A stretch of 64,000 bases of DNA from Flavobacterium terrigena (GCF_900108955.1 NZ_FNYA01000001.1:310001-374000); one strand, 5' to 3'. Shown: positions 26,949 to 37,340, counted from the stretch's first letter. A program made the numbers and translations. The notes: generated by a model from the letters alone, not told the origin.

Positions 26949-28952
26949 TTATTTCTTCACGATTTGTTTTACAAATTCTTGTCCGTTTACAACTACTCTA
27001 ACAAAGTAAGTTGCAGATGGTAATTGAGAAAGATTAATACTTCTTTGAGTGTCTAAATTTGCTTCTTTTATCATTCTTCCATTCATATCTATAATCATAT
27101 AATGAATATTTTGAATTTCTGATATATTGATTTCTAAATTCAGAATTCCATCTGTTGGATTTGGATAGAAAGAAATTGTAATTGTTTCTTTAACATTGTT
27201 TTCTTCTGAAATTTTCGCACCAGAACAATTTGTGGCTGTTGCTGATAATGTTCCATTAGAATTATTTAAAGTTCCGGCTGCATTTTTCGCTTTTACGTAA
27301 TACGTATAAGTTGTTCCGGCTGTAATTAAATAGGTATTTAAAAACGAAGTTCCAGTTACATCCGAAGCATATAAATTTCCATTTCTGTAAATATCATAAG
27401 ATATTGCATTTGCAGATGCTGTCCAAGTTAAATTAATCGCACTTGTTGTTCCGCTGCAAGTTGCAGTTGCAGTTGCCGTAAACGAACCTGGAGCACAAAC
27501 TACGGCTGTTGCTGAAACCGTTCCGTTTGAGTTGGCCAACGTTCCGATATTGTTTTTAGCAATCATCGAATATGTATAAGTTGCTCCAACCGTAATAAAT
27601 GTATTTAAGAATTGCGTTCCCGTTACATCAGAAGCATATAAATTTCCATTTCGATATACATCGTAAGAAGTTGCATTCGCTGAAGCCGTCCATGATAAAT
27701 TGACTCTACTTGTTGTTCCACTACATTCAGCCGTTGCAGAAATAGTAAATGACCCTGGAACAGCACAATTTAAAGCTACAACAGTTTGTGTTCCATTTGA
27801 ATTGGTAGTTTGTGATGCAGTAGTGTTCTTCGCTACAACATAATAAGAATAAGTTGTTCCCGAAGTTACAGCAGTATTGGTATAAGTTGTTCCCGTTAAA
27901 CTACTTGCGTATAAAACGCCATTTCTATAAACATTATAAGCCGTCGCATTTGCCGAAGTAGTCCAAGTTAGTTTATTTCTTGGTGTTCCCGTTCCACTGC
28001 ATTCTGGTGTTACTGACATGGTGAAAGCACCCGGAACTGCACAATTTAAAGCGATTACTGATACTATTCCATTTGAATTTGCAGTTTGTGTCGCACCCGT
28101 ATTTTTAGCTTTTACAGAATAGGTATAATTTGTTCCAGCCACTACTCCATTTGTGTTAGTGTAAGATGTAGTTGTAATATTTGAATCCCAAAGTGTTCCA
28201 TTTCTGTAAATATCATAAGCAGTTGCATTTGCAGATGTTGTCCAACTTAAAGCCATTCTTGAAGTCGTTCCATTACATTCTGGAGTTACCGTTAATGTAA
28301 ATATTCCTGGCGCTGGAGTTGTTGCACAAGTTAAATTTAAATCTGATTTTAAAGCATTGAAATACGATAAAGCAAACGCATCTCTCCAAGTTGAACTTGT
28401 TAATTTCGTCGCATCAGCAGAATCTACAAAACCAATTTCGTTTAAACATCCTGTTGCTGCAGAATATCTCAAAACACCTAAATGATACGCTAAGAAACTA
28501 TTGTCTTCCACGCATCTTCTGTTGTTCCAAGAACCACCAGAAACCATATCCGTTTGAATCTTTTGGGCGAAAGCTACATCTGGAGGTGTGTTGGTATCAT
28601 CTTGTGTGCAATAAAATGTTTCCGTACCTGTTCCGCCACCGGCATTACAATGAATACTTAATAATCTATCGGCATTCCAGTTATTCGCCATTTGTCCACG
28701 TTGCGTTACCGAAACCCAGCTGTTTAAATTTGTTGTTCTTGTCATTTGAACGGTCCAAGTACAACTGTTTTGAATTAAAGTTCGAGTACGTAAACCTACT
28801 TCTAATGCGGTTTCAATTTCTGTTGCGGTTCTTCCATCAGGATTGTCCGATGTTGTTGCACCGTAACCATGACCTGGATCAATAACTATAATTTGCGACT
28901 GCATGCTTACTGTAAACAATACTGCCATTACTATTTTAAATATATTTTTCAT
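26949..28952 (-). CDS. T9SS-exported N-acetylmuramoyl-L-alanine amidase with FnIII-like repeats
   Basis: After a signal peptide (to SMQSQ, ~residue 20) residues ~21-205 are an Amidase_3 zinc hydrolase: IIVIDPGHGYG with zinc His28, a Glu in TATEIETALE, LSIHCNAGGG and the catalytic Glu in CLNEIGFVD. Four ~90-residue fibronectin-type modules follow, each with SWTTSANATAYDIYRNG-like strands and TNGV..GTTYTYYVKAKN. The last ~75 residues are a T9SS tail (ISFYPNPTDGILNL, YFVRVVVNG, KQIVKK). It should cleave the amide between muramic acid and the stem peptide outside the cell, perhaps in other bacteria. The repeats may bind surfaces. Confidence 0.92.
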   Translation of the reverse strand: MKNIFKIVMAVLFTVSMQSQIIVIDPGHGYGATTSDNPDGRTATEIETALEVGLRTRTLIQNSCTWTVQMTRTTNLNSWVSVTQRGQMANNWNADRLLSIHCNAGGGTGTETFYCTQDDTNTPPDVAFAQKIQTDMVSGGSWNNRRCVEDNSFLAYHLGVLRYSAATGCLNEIGFVDSADATKLTSSTWRDAFALSYFNALKSDLNLTCATTPAPGIFTLTVTPECNGTTSRMALSWTTSANATAYDIYRNGTLWDSNITTTSYTNTNGVVAGTNYTYSVKAKNTGATQTANSNGIVSVIALNCAVPGAFTMSVTPECSGTGTPRNKLTWTTSANATAYNVYRNGVLYASSLTGTTYTNTAVTSGTTYSYYVVAKNTTASQTTNSNGTQTVVALNCAVPGSFTISATAECSGTTSRVNLSWTASANATSYDVYRNGNLYASDVTGTQFLNTFITVGATYTYSMIAKNNIGTLANSNGTVSATAVVCAPGSFTATATATCSGTTSAINLTWTASANAISYDIYRNGNLYASDVTGTSFLNTYLITAGTTYTYYVKAKNAAGTLNNSNGTLSATATNCSGAKISEENNVKETITISFYPNPTDGILNLEINISEIQNIHYMIIDMNGRMIKEANLDTQRSINLSQLPSATYFVRVVVNGQEFVKQIVKK

Positions 28953-28957
28953 CGGAA

Positions 28958-29818
28958 TTACATTTTTAGTTGAGCAGTATAAATCGCACCAGTTTTATCA
29001 TCTGTAAAAAGGACTTTGTCTTTACCCATGAAACTTGGAAACATTTCTAATAATACTTCTGTATTCGAAACTTTTTTAGATGTTAAAGATTTTATGTCGA
29101 ATAAATATAATTCTGAATTCGTAACATTATGTCCGTCTTCGCTCGAATCTAAAAATCCAAGTAAATGTTGATTGTCTGCCGACCAAGATGTCGCAATTCC
29201 AGTTCCAATTTTCTGACCTTTTCCATTTCCATTTATATCATACACATAAATATCTGAACCATTATGAACCGCTACTTTTTTTCCATCTGGAGATAAAAGT
29301 GCGTTGTAATATTGCCCTTCTTCTGAAGTGATGACCCAACTTTTTTTGGAAATTAAATCTTTAGCTTCAATTTTAAGCGTGTTCATATTCGTATAAACCA
29401 CAATTTGACTGGTTGCATTTTTTTCTTTTCCATGATAAGAAGACAACATATTGATATCAATTTCTGGCATGAATGTGGTTGTTCTCGTATTTAAAGAATA
29501 ACTATAGACTTTAGAATCTGAGAAATATTCTTTAGCTTCTTTTTGTTTGAAATACACCATTTCGTTATTGTTATCCCAAGAATAACCATAACCACTTCCA
29601 TCTTTATCGGAAATTTGTATGATTTCGTTTGTTTTTAAATTTAAAAGGTAAACACCTTTAAAATGATGACCCGTTACCAAAGTAAATTTCCCATCAGGAG
29701 AAACGATAGGATTAGTGTAGAAACCATCTACATCTACACGATTCATTTTTTCTATCTTTTGAGAGAAAATGAAATGATTGCTCGCCAAAGCAAAAAGGAT
29801 TAATAATCTTCTTTTCAT
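28958..29818 (-). CDS. Exported TolB-like (PD40) beta-propeller protein
   Basis: I chose the ATG at 29818 (MKRRLLILFALASNHFIFSQ), a clean signal peptide, rather than an in-frame upstream ATG whose 27 extra residues are Cys/Phe-rich and unlike a leader. The 286 residues contain PD40-type strands (YTNPIVSPDGKFTLVTG, NALLSPDGKKVAVHNG, ATSWSADNQHLLGF). Such propellers bind peptides or sugars in the periplasm. The gene starts shortly after the terminator of the upstream lipoprotein gene, and stops five bases before the start of the downstream amidase gene (28952), so it is likely cotranscribed with it. Confidence 0.8.
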   Translation of the reverse strand: MKRRLLILFALASNHFIFSQKIEKMNRVDVDGFYTNPIVSPDGKFTLVTGHHFKGVYLLNLKTNEIIQISDKDGSGYGYSWDNNNEMVYFKQKEAKEYFSDSKVYSYSLNTRTTTFMPEIDINMLSSYHGKEKNATSQIVVYTNMNTLKIEAKDLISKKSWVITSEEGQYYNALLSPDGKKVAVHNGSDIYVYDINGNGKGQKIGTGIATSWSADNQHLLGFLDSSEDGHNVTNSELYLFDIKSLTSKKVSNTEVLLEMFPSFMGKDKVLFTDDKTGAIYTAQLKM

Positions 29819-29900
29819 GTTTATTTTTTTTTTAAAATTAATCTTACAAAAATAACAGAATTTATTAAAAATCAAACATTTGCAAAAACAATTATACAAA

Positions 29901-29931
29901 AAAAGCGCATTTGAAATTCAAATGCGCTTTT
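29901..29931 (-). terminator. Intrinsic terminator after the 29957-31138 lipoprotein gene
   Basis: A 15-bp perfect stem, AAAAGCGCATTTGAA with its complement, centred on one base. It lies 25 bases beyond the lipoprotein gene stop on the minus strand and ends in T residues. Confidence 0.9.
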
Positions 29932-29956
29932 AATAAAACTTTACTTTATTCTTAAA

Positions 29957-31138
29957 TTATCTTCTAAATCTGTTACCAGTAATAATAGATTTTAATTTTG
30001 CTTTTAAGTCTTCTCCAGAATCGTAAACCATTTGTTCGTTTGTTGGAAATGCAACGGCTCTTCTGTCGAAATATTGAAAATAATCTTGCTCACAAGCACG
30101 TTTATCACCATTGTAGTTTGCATAAATATAACTGAAAACAAATTCACTTGATAACGGATACGCATCAATTAATTGTTTGCTATTTAAATCCAAATATTCC
30201 ACTTTTGCAGTAGTTTGTACCGATTTAAACTGTGTAAACTCATAAACACTTGCTTTGATCGTTTTCATCACATCCACAAACATTGGTTTACCTTGAGAAT
30301 CTTTAACTTGAACGCCGTTTGAATCTAATAGTGGTTTTGTTCCGTCTTTGATTTGTTTTTCTTTTACGAATTGTTTTTCACGAACTTGTTCTGGAGAAAT
30401 TTTAATTTCTCTAAAGTTGACAATCATTGCAAAATCATAAGCAATTTCTTTTTGCTTTTTATTATGATACACCGTCCATTTATCATTGATTCCGTATGTG
30501 CTGAAATCTAACATATCATCTTGCAAACGAACTGGAATAACCATATTTGTTTCGTTTTTAGTAGAAACTAATACAAAATCAGTACCTCTAAATTGTGCTT
30601 GATCCATTAAATTTCTTACATCTTTATAATTGGGATTTAATTTATCTAAATACGCCAAATCATCATAAGCTTCACGAATAACTAATTTGTTTTTTGAAGA
30701 AAGTAGTTTCTTCGCATTGTCATATAAATAAACAGATAAATCAGCTTTACTAGCAATTAATTCGTTCGAATAATCATTGAAAGGGAAAATAGCATTTCTG
30801 TTTTCTTTGATTAATCGTAAAGGTAAAACACCTCTAATTCTGTCTTGACGGTTGTGTAATTGCGTATACAAATTATAGATTTTCTCTAAATTTGCTGGAT
30901 TTTTTTCCTTAATCAATAACGATAAATCGTTTAAATCGCGTTCTTTCGCCTTAGCAAATGCTTCTTCTAAAAGATACACATAATCTTGATTTCCTTTTGA
31001 ATTTTTATTGGTTCTTAATCCGTCTAAAGCTCTGTTAATAGCGCCATCATAATCGCCATTACTCAACATCGACTGCGTTTGCTTTACACCGCAGGCTACT
31101 AAAAACAAGGCAATAAAAAGTACTGTAATTTTCTTCAT
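29957..31138 (-). CDS. Lipoprotein of unknown function with TPR-like helices
   Basis: I chose ATG 31138 (MKKITVLFIALFLVACG) over a TTG six codons upstream because it opens a standard lipoprotein signal with Cys at residue 17. After it comes a repeat-like helical stretch (QSMLSNGDYDGAINRALDGL, QDYVYLLEEAFAKAKERD) like TPRs, then a region of beta strands and charged segments. A C-terminal helix with many lysines ends the ~393 residues. No named family recognised. It lies next to small exported proteins but has its own terminator. Confidence 0.7.
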   Translation of the reverse strand: MKKITVLFIALFLVACGVKQTQSMLSNGDYDGAINRALDGLRTNKNSKGNQDYVYLLEEAFAKAKERDLNDLSLLIKEKNPANLEKIYNLYTQLHNRQDRIRGVLPLRLIKENRNAIFPFNDYSNELIASKADLSVYLYDNAKKLLSSKNKLVIREAYDDLAYLDKLNPNYKDVRNLMDQAQFRGTDFVLVSTKNETNMVIPVRLQDDMLDFSTYGINDKWTVYHNKKQKEIAYDFAMIVNFREIKISPEQVREKQFVKEKQIKDGTKPLLDSNGVQVKDSQGKPMFVDVMKTIKASVYEFTQFKSVQTTAKVEYLDLNSKQLIDAYPLSSEFVFSYIYANYNGDKRACEQDYFQYFDRRAVAFPTNEQMVYDSGEDLKAKLKSIITGNRFRR

Positions 31139-31180
31139 AAATAAATTTTTATTCAATTTTAGGCAAATACTATGCCTAAA

Positions 31181-31690
31181 TTATTTTTTTCTGTATTCCA
31201 AATCGTATTCTGTTTTCCAAGTTTTGCCTTCATCGGAAGAAATTTCACCAAATTGACGAACTTTTCCATTTTCTAAATTATAAAACGACAATCTTCTAAT
31301 ACTTGAACTATTTTGTCCGGTTGAAAAAGGACGACTTAAAAATTGCATCACATTATTACTGAAAGAACCCGTTAAAAATTCTGTTGTCCCTCCAGTATTA
31401 TCAATCCAGTTTTGTTGCCATTGTTTCGTTAAGGCATTATACGAATTAAAACTTTTACCCGAAAACACTAATCCTTGTTGTGCTCCAACAGAAGTCCATT
31501 CTTCTAAAATCACACAATTATCCAGAATTTCAGTTATTTTACTCGTTCCAGCTAATTGACCGTTTTTAGCATACACATTCCATTCACCTACCCAAAAATC
31601 AAACTGATTGTACACCGAATCCTTTTCACAAGGTTTTTGTGCAAAACAAGTTGCAGAAATTAAAGTAAATAAAAGAAATACATTTTTCAT
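31181..31690 (-). CDS. Exported DUF1579-like protein
   Basis: The N-terminus (MKNVFLLFTLISATCFAQ) is a signal peptide. The rest has the DUF1579-like order: FDFWVGEWNVYAKNGQLAG, ITEILDNCVILEEW, FNSYNALTKQWQQNWIDNTG and GKTWKTEYDLEYRKK, a lipocalin-like beta barrel. Such proteins bind small hydrophobic ligands in other families; the ligand here is unknown. It begins three bases after the fumarylacetoacetase gene ends, so the two are probably cotranscribed. Confidence 0.75.
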   Translation of the reverse strand: MKNVFLLFTLISATCFAQKPCEKDSVYNQFDFWVGEWNVYAKNGQLAGTSKITEILDNCVILEEWTSVGAQQGLVFSGKSFNSYNALTKQWQQNWIDNTGGTTEFLTGSFSNNVMQFLSRPFSTGQNSSSIRRLSFYNLENGKVRQFGEISSDEGKTWKTEYDLEYRKK

Positions 31691-31693
31691 CGA

Positions 31694-32980
31694 TTAAAAT
31701 TTCAAATCTAAAGCGGGTAATAATTTACTTGACACTTCTCCGAAACCAATTCTAACGTCGTTATTTTGACAATATCCTCTAATAATTACAGTATCGTTAT
31801 CATTGATGAATTTACGTTCCGAACCATCGTTCATTTTGATTGGATTTTTTCCACCCCAAGATAATTCTAACATCGAACCAAAAGAATCTGGTGTTGGTCC
31901 TGAAATAGTTCCACTTCCCATCATATCTCCAGAGTTCACTCTACAACCATTGATTGTATGATGTGCCAATTGCTGACTCATTGTCCAATACATGTATTTA
32001 AAGTTAGAGTTTGAAACCACAGTTTCCACTGCATTTTCAGGTTGAATAGCTACTTGTAAATTAATATCGTAAGCGTGTTTACCAGTTTGTTGTAAATAAG
32101 GTAGTGGTTTTGGATTTTGCTCTGGTGATTCACATTTAAAATCTTCTAAAGCATCTAAAGTGACAATCCAAGGAGAAATTGATGAAGCAAAGTTTTTCGC
32201 TAAAAATGGTCCTAATGGCACATATTCCCATTTCTGAATGTCTCTTGCAGACCAATCGTTAAATAAAACCATTCCGAAAATACATTCTTCCGCATCTTCA
32301 ACAGAAACTGGCTCACCCATTAAATTGGCATCTGTAGTAATAAAAGCCGTTTCTAATTCGAAATCTACTAATTTTGAAGGTCCGAAAACTGGTTGTGTTT
32401 CACCGTTTGGTAACGTTTGTCCGTATGGTCTGTGTACTGGAATTCCACTTGGTACAATTGTAGAACTTCTACCATGGTATCCTACTGGAATATGTAACCA
32501 GTTTGGCAATAACGCATTTTCTGGATCGCGGAACATCATTCCTACGTTTGTAGCATGTTCTTTACTTGAATAAAAATCAGTATAATCACCAATTTGAACT
32601 GGTAATAACATTTCTACATCTTCAATTTTAAAAATAACGATGTTTTTATGTGAATCGTTATCTCTTAAAGTTGGATTAGAATCTAAAAAAATATCTGATA
32701 ATCTGTTTCTAACTAAACGCCATGTTTTCTTTCCGTCAGAAATAAAATCATTTAAAGTATCTTGCATGAACATATCGTCAGTAAGCTCGATACCTTCAAA
32801 ATATCCTAATTGCTGTAAAGCACCCATATCAATGGCATAATCTCCGATTCTTGTTCCTATCGTAATTACATCTTCTTTGGTAATAAAGACTCCGAAAGGA
32901 ATATTTTGAATTGGAAAGTCACTATCTTTTTTAATATCTAACCAAGATTTTCTACTTGGATCATTAGCAAAATTTGGCAT
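31694..32980 (-). CDS. fahA: Fumarylacetoacetase
   Basis: The 428 residues match eukaryotic-type fumarylacetoacetase over the full length: GDYTDFYSSKEHATNVGMMF with Asp135 and His142, LPNWLHIPVGYHGRSSTIVP, FELETAFI, LFNDWSARDIQKWEYVPLGP and GSGTISGPTPDSFGSMLEL. The enzyme hydrolyses 4-fumarylacetoacetate to fumarate and acetoacetate, the last step of tyrosine breakdown. The other pathway genes are not in the window. It is divergent from glyA and leads a unit with the DUF1579-like gene. Confidence 0.95.
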   Translation of the reverse strand: MPNFANDPSRKSWLDIKKDSDFPIQNIPFGVFITKEDVITIGTRIGDYAIDMGALQQLGYFEGIELTDDMFMQDTLNDFISDGKKTWRLVRNRLSDIFLDSNPTLRDNDSHKNIVIFKIEDVEMLLPVQIGDYTDFYSSKEHATNVGMMFRDPENALLPNWLHIPVGYHGRSSTIVPSGIPVHRPYGQTLPNGETQPVFGPSKLVDFELETAFITTDANLMGEPVSVEDAEECIFGMVLFNDWSARDIQKWEYVPLGPFLAKNFASSISPWIVTLDALEDFKCESPEQNPKPLPYLQQTGKHAYDINLQVAIQPENAVETVVSNSNFKYMYWTMSQQLAHHTINGCRVNSGDMMGSGTISGPTPDSFGSMLELSWGGKNPIKMNDGSERKFINDNDTVIIRGYCQNNDVRIGFGEVSSKLLPALDLKF

Positions 32981-33058
32981 ATCTGTATGTTGATTTTTTT
33001 TGTTATTTTTTGAGTAATCAAAATTAAACTATCCATTCAATTTACCAAACATTTTTTG

Positions 33059-33066
33059 TATTTTTG
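33059..33066 (+). promoter_or_regulatory. -7 box (TATTTTTG) of glyA
   Basis: TATTTTTG matches TAnnTTTG and lies 26 bases before the glyA start, a usual leader length for the group. No clear -33 TTTG at the expected distance. Confidence 0.55.
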
Positions 33067-33091
33067 ACGAAATTTAAATTTAATCAAACAA

Positions 33092-34366
33092 ATGCAACGC
33101 GACGAACTTATTTTTGACCTAATTTTAGACGAGCAAGACAGACAAATCCACGGAATTGAATTAATTGCTTCAGAAAACTTTGTGAGCGACCAAGTAATGG
33201 AAGCTGCTGGTTCTTGTTTAACCAATAAATATGCTGAAGGATATCCTGGAAAGAGATATTACGGAGGTTGTGAAGTAGTAGATATTGTAGAACAAGTTGC
33301 TATCGACAGAGTAAAAGAATTATTCGGAGCCGAATATGCAAATGTTCAACCACACTCAGGTTCACAAGCAAATACTGCAGTTTTTGCAGCATGTTTAAAA
33401 CCTGGAGATAAAATTTTAGGATTTGATTTATCACACGGTGGACATTTAACTCACGGTTCTCCAGTAAATTTTTCTGGTAAATTATACACACCAAGTTTTT
33501 ATGGTGTAGAAAAAGAAACAGGTTTATTAAACTACGATAAAATTCAAGAAGTAGCTACTAAAGAACAACCAAAAATCATTATTGCTGGGGCTTCTGCGTA
33601 TTCACGTGATATGGATTTCAAACGTTTCCGTGAAATTGCTGATTCAGTTGGCGCTTTATTAGTAGCGGATATTTCTCATCCTGCAGGATTAATTGCTAAA
33701 GGATTATTAAATGACCCAATTCCACATTGTCATATTGTAACTACTACTACACATAAAACATTACGTGGGCCTCGTGGTGGACTAATCATGATGGGTAAAG
33801 ATTTCCCAAATCCATGGGGATTAACTACTCCAAAAGGAGAAATCAGAATGATGAGTCATGTTTTAGACATGTCTGTTTTCCCAGGAAATCAAGGTGGACC
33901 ATTAATGCACATTATTGCTGCTAAAGCGGTTGCTTTTGGTGAAGCATTAACAGATGAATTTTTCCGTTATGCGTTACAAGTTCAAAAAAATGCAAAAGCT
34001 ATGGCAGAAGCATTTAACAAAAGAGGTTACGATATTATCTCTGGCGGAACTGATAATCATATGATGTTAATCGATTTACGTAACAAAAACATTTCTGGTA
34101 AAGAAGCGGAAAACGCATTAGTAAAAGCTGAAATTACGGTAAATAAAAATATGGTTCCATTTGATGACAAATCACCATTTGTAACTTCAGGAATTCGTGT
34201 TGGAACTCCAGCAATCACAACTCGTGGATTATTGGAAGAAGATATGGAAACAATTGTAACTTTAATTGATAAAGTTTTAATGAACCATACTGATGAAGAT
34301 GTATTAGAACAAGTTGCTGAAGAAGTAAACGAATTAATGGGTGAAAGAGCCATGTTTGTTTTCTAA
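33092..34366 (+). CDS. glyA: Serine hydroxymethyltransferase
   Basis: The 424-residue protein is a typical [35 protein letters not shown], the PLP-binding [17 protein letters not shown] with Lys222, and [11 protein letters not shown]. It interconverts serine and glycine with tetrahydrofolate, supplying one-carbon units in the cytoplasm. It stands alone with a strong terminator behind and a -7 box in front. Nothing unusual is seen. Confidence 0.98.
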   Translation: MQRDELIFDLILDEQDRQIHGIELIASENFVSDQVMEAAGSCLTNKYAEGYPGKRYYGGCEVVDIVEQVAIDRVKELFGAEYANVQPHSGSQANTAVFAACLKPGDKILGFDLSHGGHLTHGSPVNFSGKLYTPSFYGVEKETGLLNYDKIQEVATKEQPKIIIAGASAYSRDMDFKRFREIADSVGALLVADISHPAGLIAKGLLNDPIPHCHIVTTTTHKTLRGPRGGLIMMGKDFPNPWGLTTPKGEIRMMSHVLDMSVFPGNQGGPLMHIIAAKAVAFGEALTDEFFRYALQVQKNAKAMAEAFNKRGYDIISGGTDNHMMLIDLRNKNISGKEAENALVKAEITVNKNMVPFDDKSPFVTSGIRVGTPAITTRGLLEEDMETIVTLIDKVLMNHTDEDVLEQVAEEVNELMGERAMFVF

Positions 34367-34400
34367 ATAGCAGATTTATAGAATATTATATTAAAATTTA

Positions 34401-34430
34401 AAAGGTATTATGCAATTTCATAATACCTTT
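34401..34430 (+). terminator. Intrinsic terminator after glyA
   Basis: AAAGGTATTATG and CATAATACCTTT form a perfect 12-bp stem around a six-base loop, followed by a T run, 34 bases after the glyA stop. Confidence 0.9.
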
Positions 34431-34476
34431 TTTAGGCTAATAAACTTTTAAATAGAATAAACCTTATACCTTAATT

Positions 34477-35070
34477 ATGTCCATTTTACGATTGCAATTA
34501 CCAACCGATCCACGTTGGGCCAATATAGTTGAACAAAACTTAGAAGAAATTTTAAGTGATCACGCTTGGTGCGAACAAAAAGCCGCAACTAATGCGATTA
34601 TGTTAATCATTAATAATGCCGAGAAAGAAGATTTGGTTACAGAAATGACAGCGATTTCTATTGAAGAAATGCAGCATTTTCAAATGGTTCACGATATTAT
34701 TAAAGAACGTGGTTACGAATTTTTAAGAGATAGAAAAGACGACTATGTAAATGATTTGATGAAGTATTTAAAAAAATCATCTGATGGAAGTCGTGAAGGC
34801 GGTTTAATTGAACGTTTACTTTTTGCTGCTATGGTAGAAGCTAGAAGTTGTGAACGTTTTAAAGTCCTTTCTGAAAATTTAAAAGACGAAAAACTAGCTC
34901 AGTTTTATAGAGATTTAATGGAAAGCGAAGCGGCTCATTATACGACTTTTATCAACTTAGCTAGAAAATATGCTGGAAAAGTTGATGTAGAAAGCAGATG
35001 GAAAGCTTGGCTAGAACACGAAGCTGAAATTATTGCCAAGTATGGTGATGGTTTAACGGTTCATGGATAA
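34477..35070 (+). CDS. miaE: tRNA-(ms[2]io[6]A)-hydroxylase MiaE
   Basis: The 197 residues match MiaE, a ferritin-like diiron enzyme: LPTDPRWANIVEQNLEEIL, DHAWCEQKAATNAIMLII, AISIEEMQHFQMVHDII and LFAAMVEARSCERFKVLSEN with DLMESEAAHY. The Glu and His residues in EEMQHF, EARSCERF and ESEAAHY are the expected iron ligands. It hydroxylates 2-methylthio-N6-isopentenyladenosine at tRNA position 37. It is followed after 47 bases by a secreted peptidase gene, probably unrelated in function. Confidence 0.93.
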   Translation: MSILRLQLPTDPRWANIVEQNLEEILSDHAWCEQKAATNAIMLIINNAEKEDLVTEMTAISIEEMQHFQMVHDIIKERGYEFLRDRKDDYVNDLMKYLKKSSDGSREGGLIERLLFAAMVEARSCERFKVLSENLKDEKLAQFYRDLMESEAAHYTTFINLARKYAGKVDVESRWKAWLEHEAEIIAKYGDGLTVHG

Positions 35071-35117
35071 TTCTAAAAAGCAAAAGTTCAAAGTATTAAA
35101 ATTCTAAACAATATACA

Positions 35118-37340
35118 ATGGCATTCAAAAAACACGTATTTCTTTCCTTTATCGTTCTTTCATTTTGTGGTTATGCACAAGAAAGCAATTTAAAAAACAT
35201 CAAAAAACTAACTTTTGGTGGTGATAATGCTGAAGCTTATTTCAGTCCAGATAGTAAAAGTCTAACAATGCAAGTTACCAATACACAATTTGGTGTGCCA
35301 TGCGATCAAATTTACTCGTTAGATTTAACCCAACCCATTACAGATTTCAGTAATCTAAAATTGGTTTCAACTGGAAAAGGTCGTACTACGTGTTCGTATT
35401 ATATGCCAGATGGAAAACATATTATTTATGCTTCCACACACGCTTCTAACAGCGCTTGCCCTGCTCCACCAAAACCAAAAGACGGAAAATATCTTTGGGC
35501 TATTTATCCTGAATTTGAAATTTACATGGCAACCAAATCAGGTGAAATCGTAAAACAATTGACCAATTCTCCAGGTTATGATGCCGAAGCGGTAGTTTCT
35601 CCTGATGGAAAAAAGATTGCTTTTACCAGTATTCGTTCTGGTGATTTAGAAATTTATACGATGGACATTGACGGAAGCAATTTAAAACAAGTCACTTCCG
35701 GATTAGGATATGATGGTGGTTGTTTCTTTTCACACGATAGTAAAAAATTAGTATTTCGTTCTTCTCGTCCAACGACTGAAAAAGACATCAAAGAATACAA
35801 AGATTTATTGGCAGAAAATTTGGTGATGCCAACTAACATGGAAATTTACACCTGTAATATTGATGGTTCCGATTTAAAGCAAATTACTAAATTAGGAAAA
35901 GCCAATTGGGCACCTTTCTTTCATCCATCAGATAAAAAAATCATATTTTCATCGAATCATCATGCTACAAAAGGTTACGATTTCCAGTTGTATATGATTA
36001 ATATTGACGGAACAGGTTTAAAACAAATTACCTACGAAAGTGAATTTAATGCCTTTCCTCAATTTTCTCCCGATGGAAAAAAACTAGTATTTTCAAGTAA
36101 TCGCCAACAAGACAAAGCAAGAGAAACAAATGTTTTCATTGCCGATTGGGTAGAAACAGAAGAAGTTGAAAATGCTGATAGCAAAAATTTAAAAAAGCAC
36201 ATTACCTATTTAGCTTCAGATAAATTAGGTGGCAGAATGACAGGAAGTGTTAATGAAAAAATAGCCGCAAAATACATTGAGAAAGAATTTAAAAAACTAG
36301 GTTTAAAACCATACAATCAAACATTTTTACAACCTTTTTCGTATCGATTTAATACAAATCCACACGCCGATTCTACAGCTGTTGGTAATTTATTAAATGC
36401 AAATAATGTCATTGGATATTTAGATAATGGTGCGAATAAAACCATCGTAATTGGTGCACATTACGACCATTTAGGTGTGAACGAACACAATCATTCTACC
36501 AAACAATTTTCAAAAGGAATCATTCATAATGGTGCGGACGACAATGCTTCTGGAGTTTCTGGAGTTTTAGAATTAGCCCGAATGTATTCGAAAAATAAAA
36601 CCAAAGAAAAAGTGAATTTCATTTTTGCTTTATTCTCTGGAGAAGAAGATGGTTTAAGAGGTTCGAAACACATGGCAGAATCGTTAAAAACCTTATATCC
36701 AAACGTAATTACAATGATTAATATGGATATGATTGGTCGTTTAGACGATAAAAAAAGTTTAATTATTGGTGGAACTGGAACTTCACCTATTTTCTCAGAA
36801 TTAATACAACGTAACAAACCTGCAGGATTTGGCGTTACAGAAGAAACTGGCGGAATCGGACCATCAGATCATACTTCATTTTATTTGAAAGACATTCCCG
36901 TCTTGTTTTTCTTTACTGGAACACATGAAGATTACCACAAACCAACAGACGACGAAGAAAAAATCAATTATTATGGTGTAACAAACATTGTCAATTATGT
37001 GTTTAGAGTGGCGAATGAATTGGCTGAAAAAGACAAAATTGAGTTTACCAAAACCAAAATAACTTCAGAAAGAAAAATGGCTAAATACAAAGTAACATTA
37101 GGTATTATGCCAGATTATGCAGAACATGGAGATGGCTTACATGTTGATGGTGTAACTGAAGACCGACCAGCAATTAAAGCTGGAATTAAGGAAGGCGACA
37201 TCATTACCAAAATAGGTGATTGCGAAGTCAAAGAAGTTTACAGTTATATGGAATGTTTAGCCAAAATCAACTCAGGCGAAACCAAAGAAGTGATTTTTAT
37301 CCGAGATGGAAAAACGAATAAAGTTAATGTAACATTTTAA
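35118..37340 (+). CDS. Exported propeller / M28 metallopeptidase / PDZ fusion
   Basis: A signal peptide (ends near GYAQ) leads three domains. Residues ~25-345 are a TolB-like PD40 propeller (AEAYFSPDSKSL, AEAVVSPDGKKIAFTS, FPQFSPDGKKLVFSSN). Residues ~355-640 are an M28 zinc aminopeptidase with the ligands in VIGAHYDHLG, NGADDNASG, FSGEEDGLRG, NMDMIGRL and PSDHTSFY. Residues ~650-740 are a PDZ domain (VTLGIMPDY, IKAGIKEGDIITKIGD). All expected metal ligands are present, so it is probably an active exopeptidase in the periplasm or outside. The substrate is unknown. Confidence 0.92.
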   Translation: MAFKKHVFLSFIVLSFCGYAQESNLKNIKKLTFGGDNAEAYFSPDSKSLTMQVTNTQFGVPCDQIYSLDLTQPITDFSNLKLVSTGKGRTTCSYYMPDGKHIIYASTHASNSACPAPPKPKDGKYLWAIYPEFEIYMATKSGEIVKQLTNSPGYDAEAVVSPDGKKIAFTSIRSGDLEIYTMDIDGSNLKQVTSGLGYDGGCFFSHDSKKLVFRSSRPTTEKDIKEYKDLLAENLVMPTNMEIYTCNIDGSDLKQITKLGKANWAPFFHPSDKKIIFSSNHHATKGYDFQLYMINIDGTGLKQITYESEFNAFPQFSPDGKKLVFSSNRQQDKARETNVFIADWVETEEVENADSKNLKKHITYLASDKLGGRMTGSVNEKIAAKYIEKEFKKLGLKPYNQTFLQPFSYRFNTNPHADSTAVGNLLNANNVIGYLDNGANKTIVIGAHYDHLGVNEHNHSTKQFSKGIIHNGADDNASGVSGVLELARMYSKNKTKEKVNFIFALFSGEEDGLRGSKHMAESLKTLYPNVITMINMDMIGRLDDKKSLIIGGTGTSPIFSELIQRNKPAGFGVTEETGGIGPSDHTSFYLKDIPVLFFFTGTHEDYHKPTDDEEKINYYGVTNIVNYVFRVANELAEKDKIEFTKTKITSERKMAKYKVTLGIMPDYAEHGDGLHVDGVTEDRPAIKAGIKEGDIITKIGDCEVKEVYSYMECLAKINSGETKEVIFIRDGKTNKVNVTF

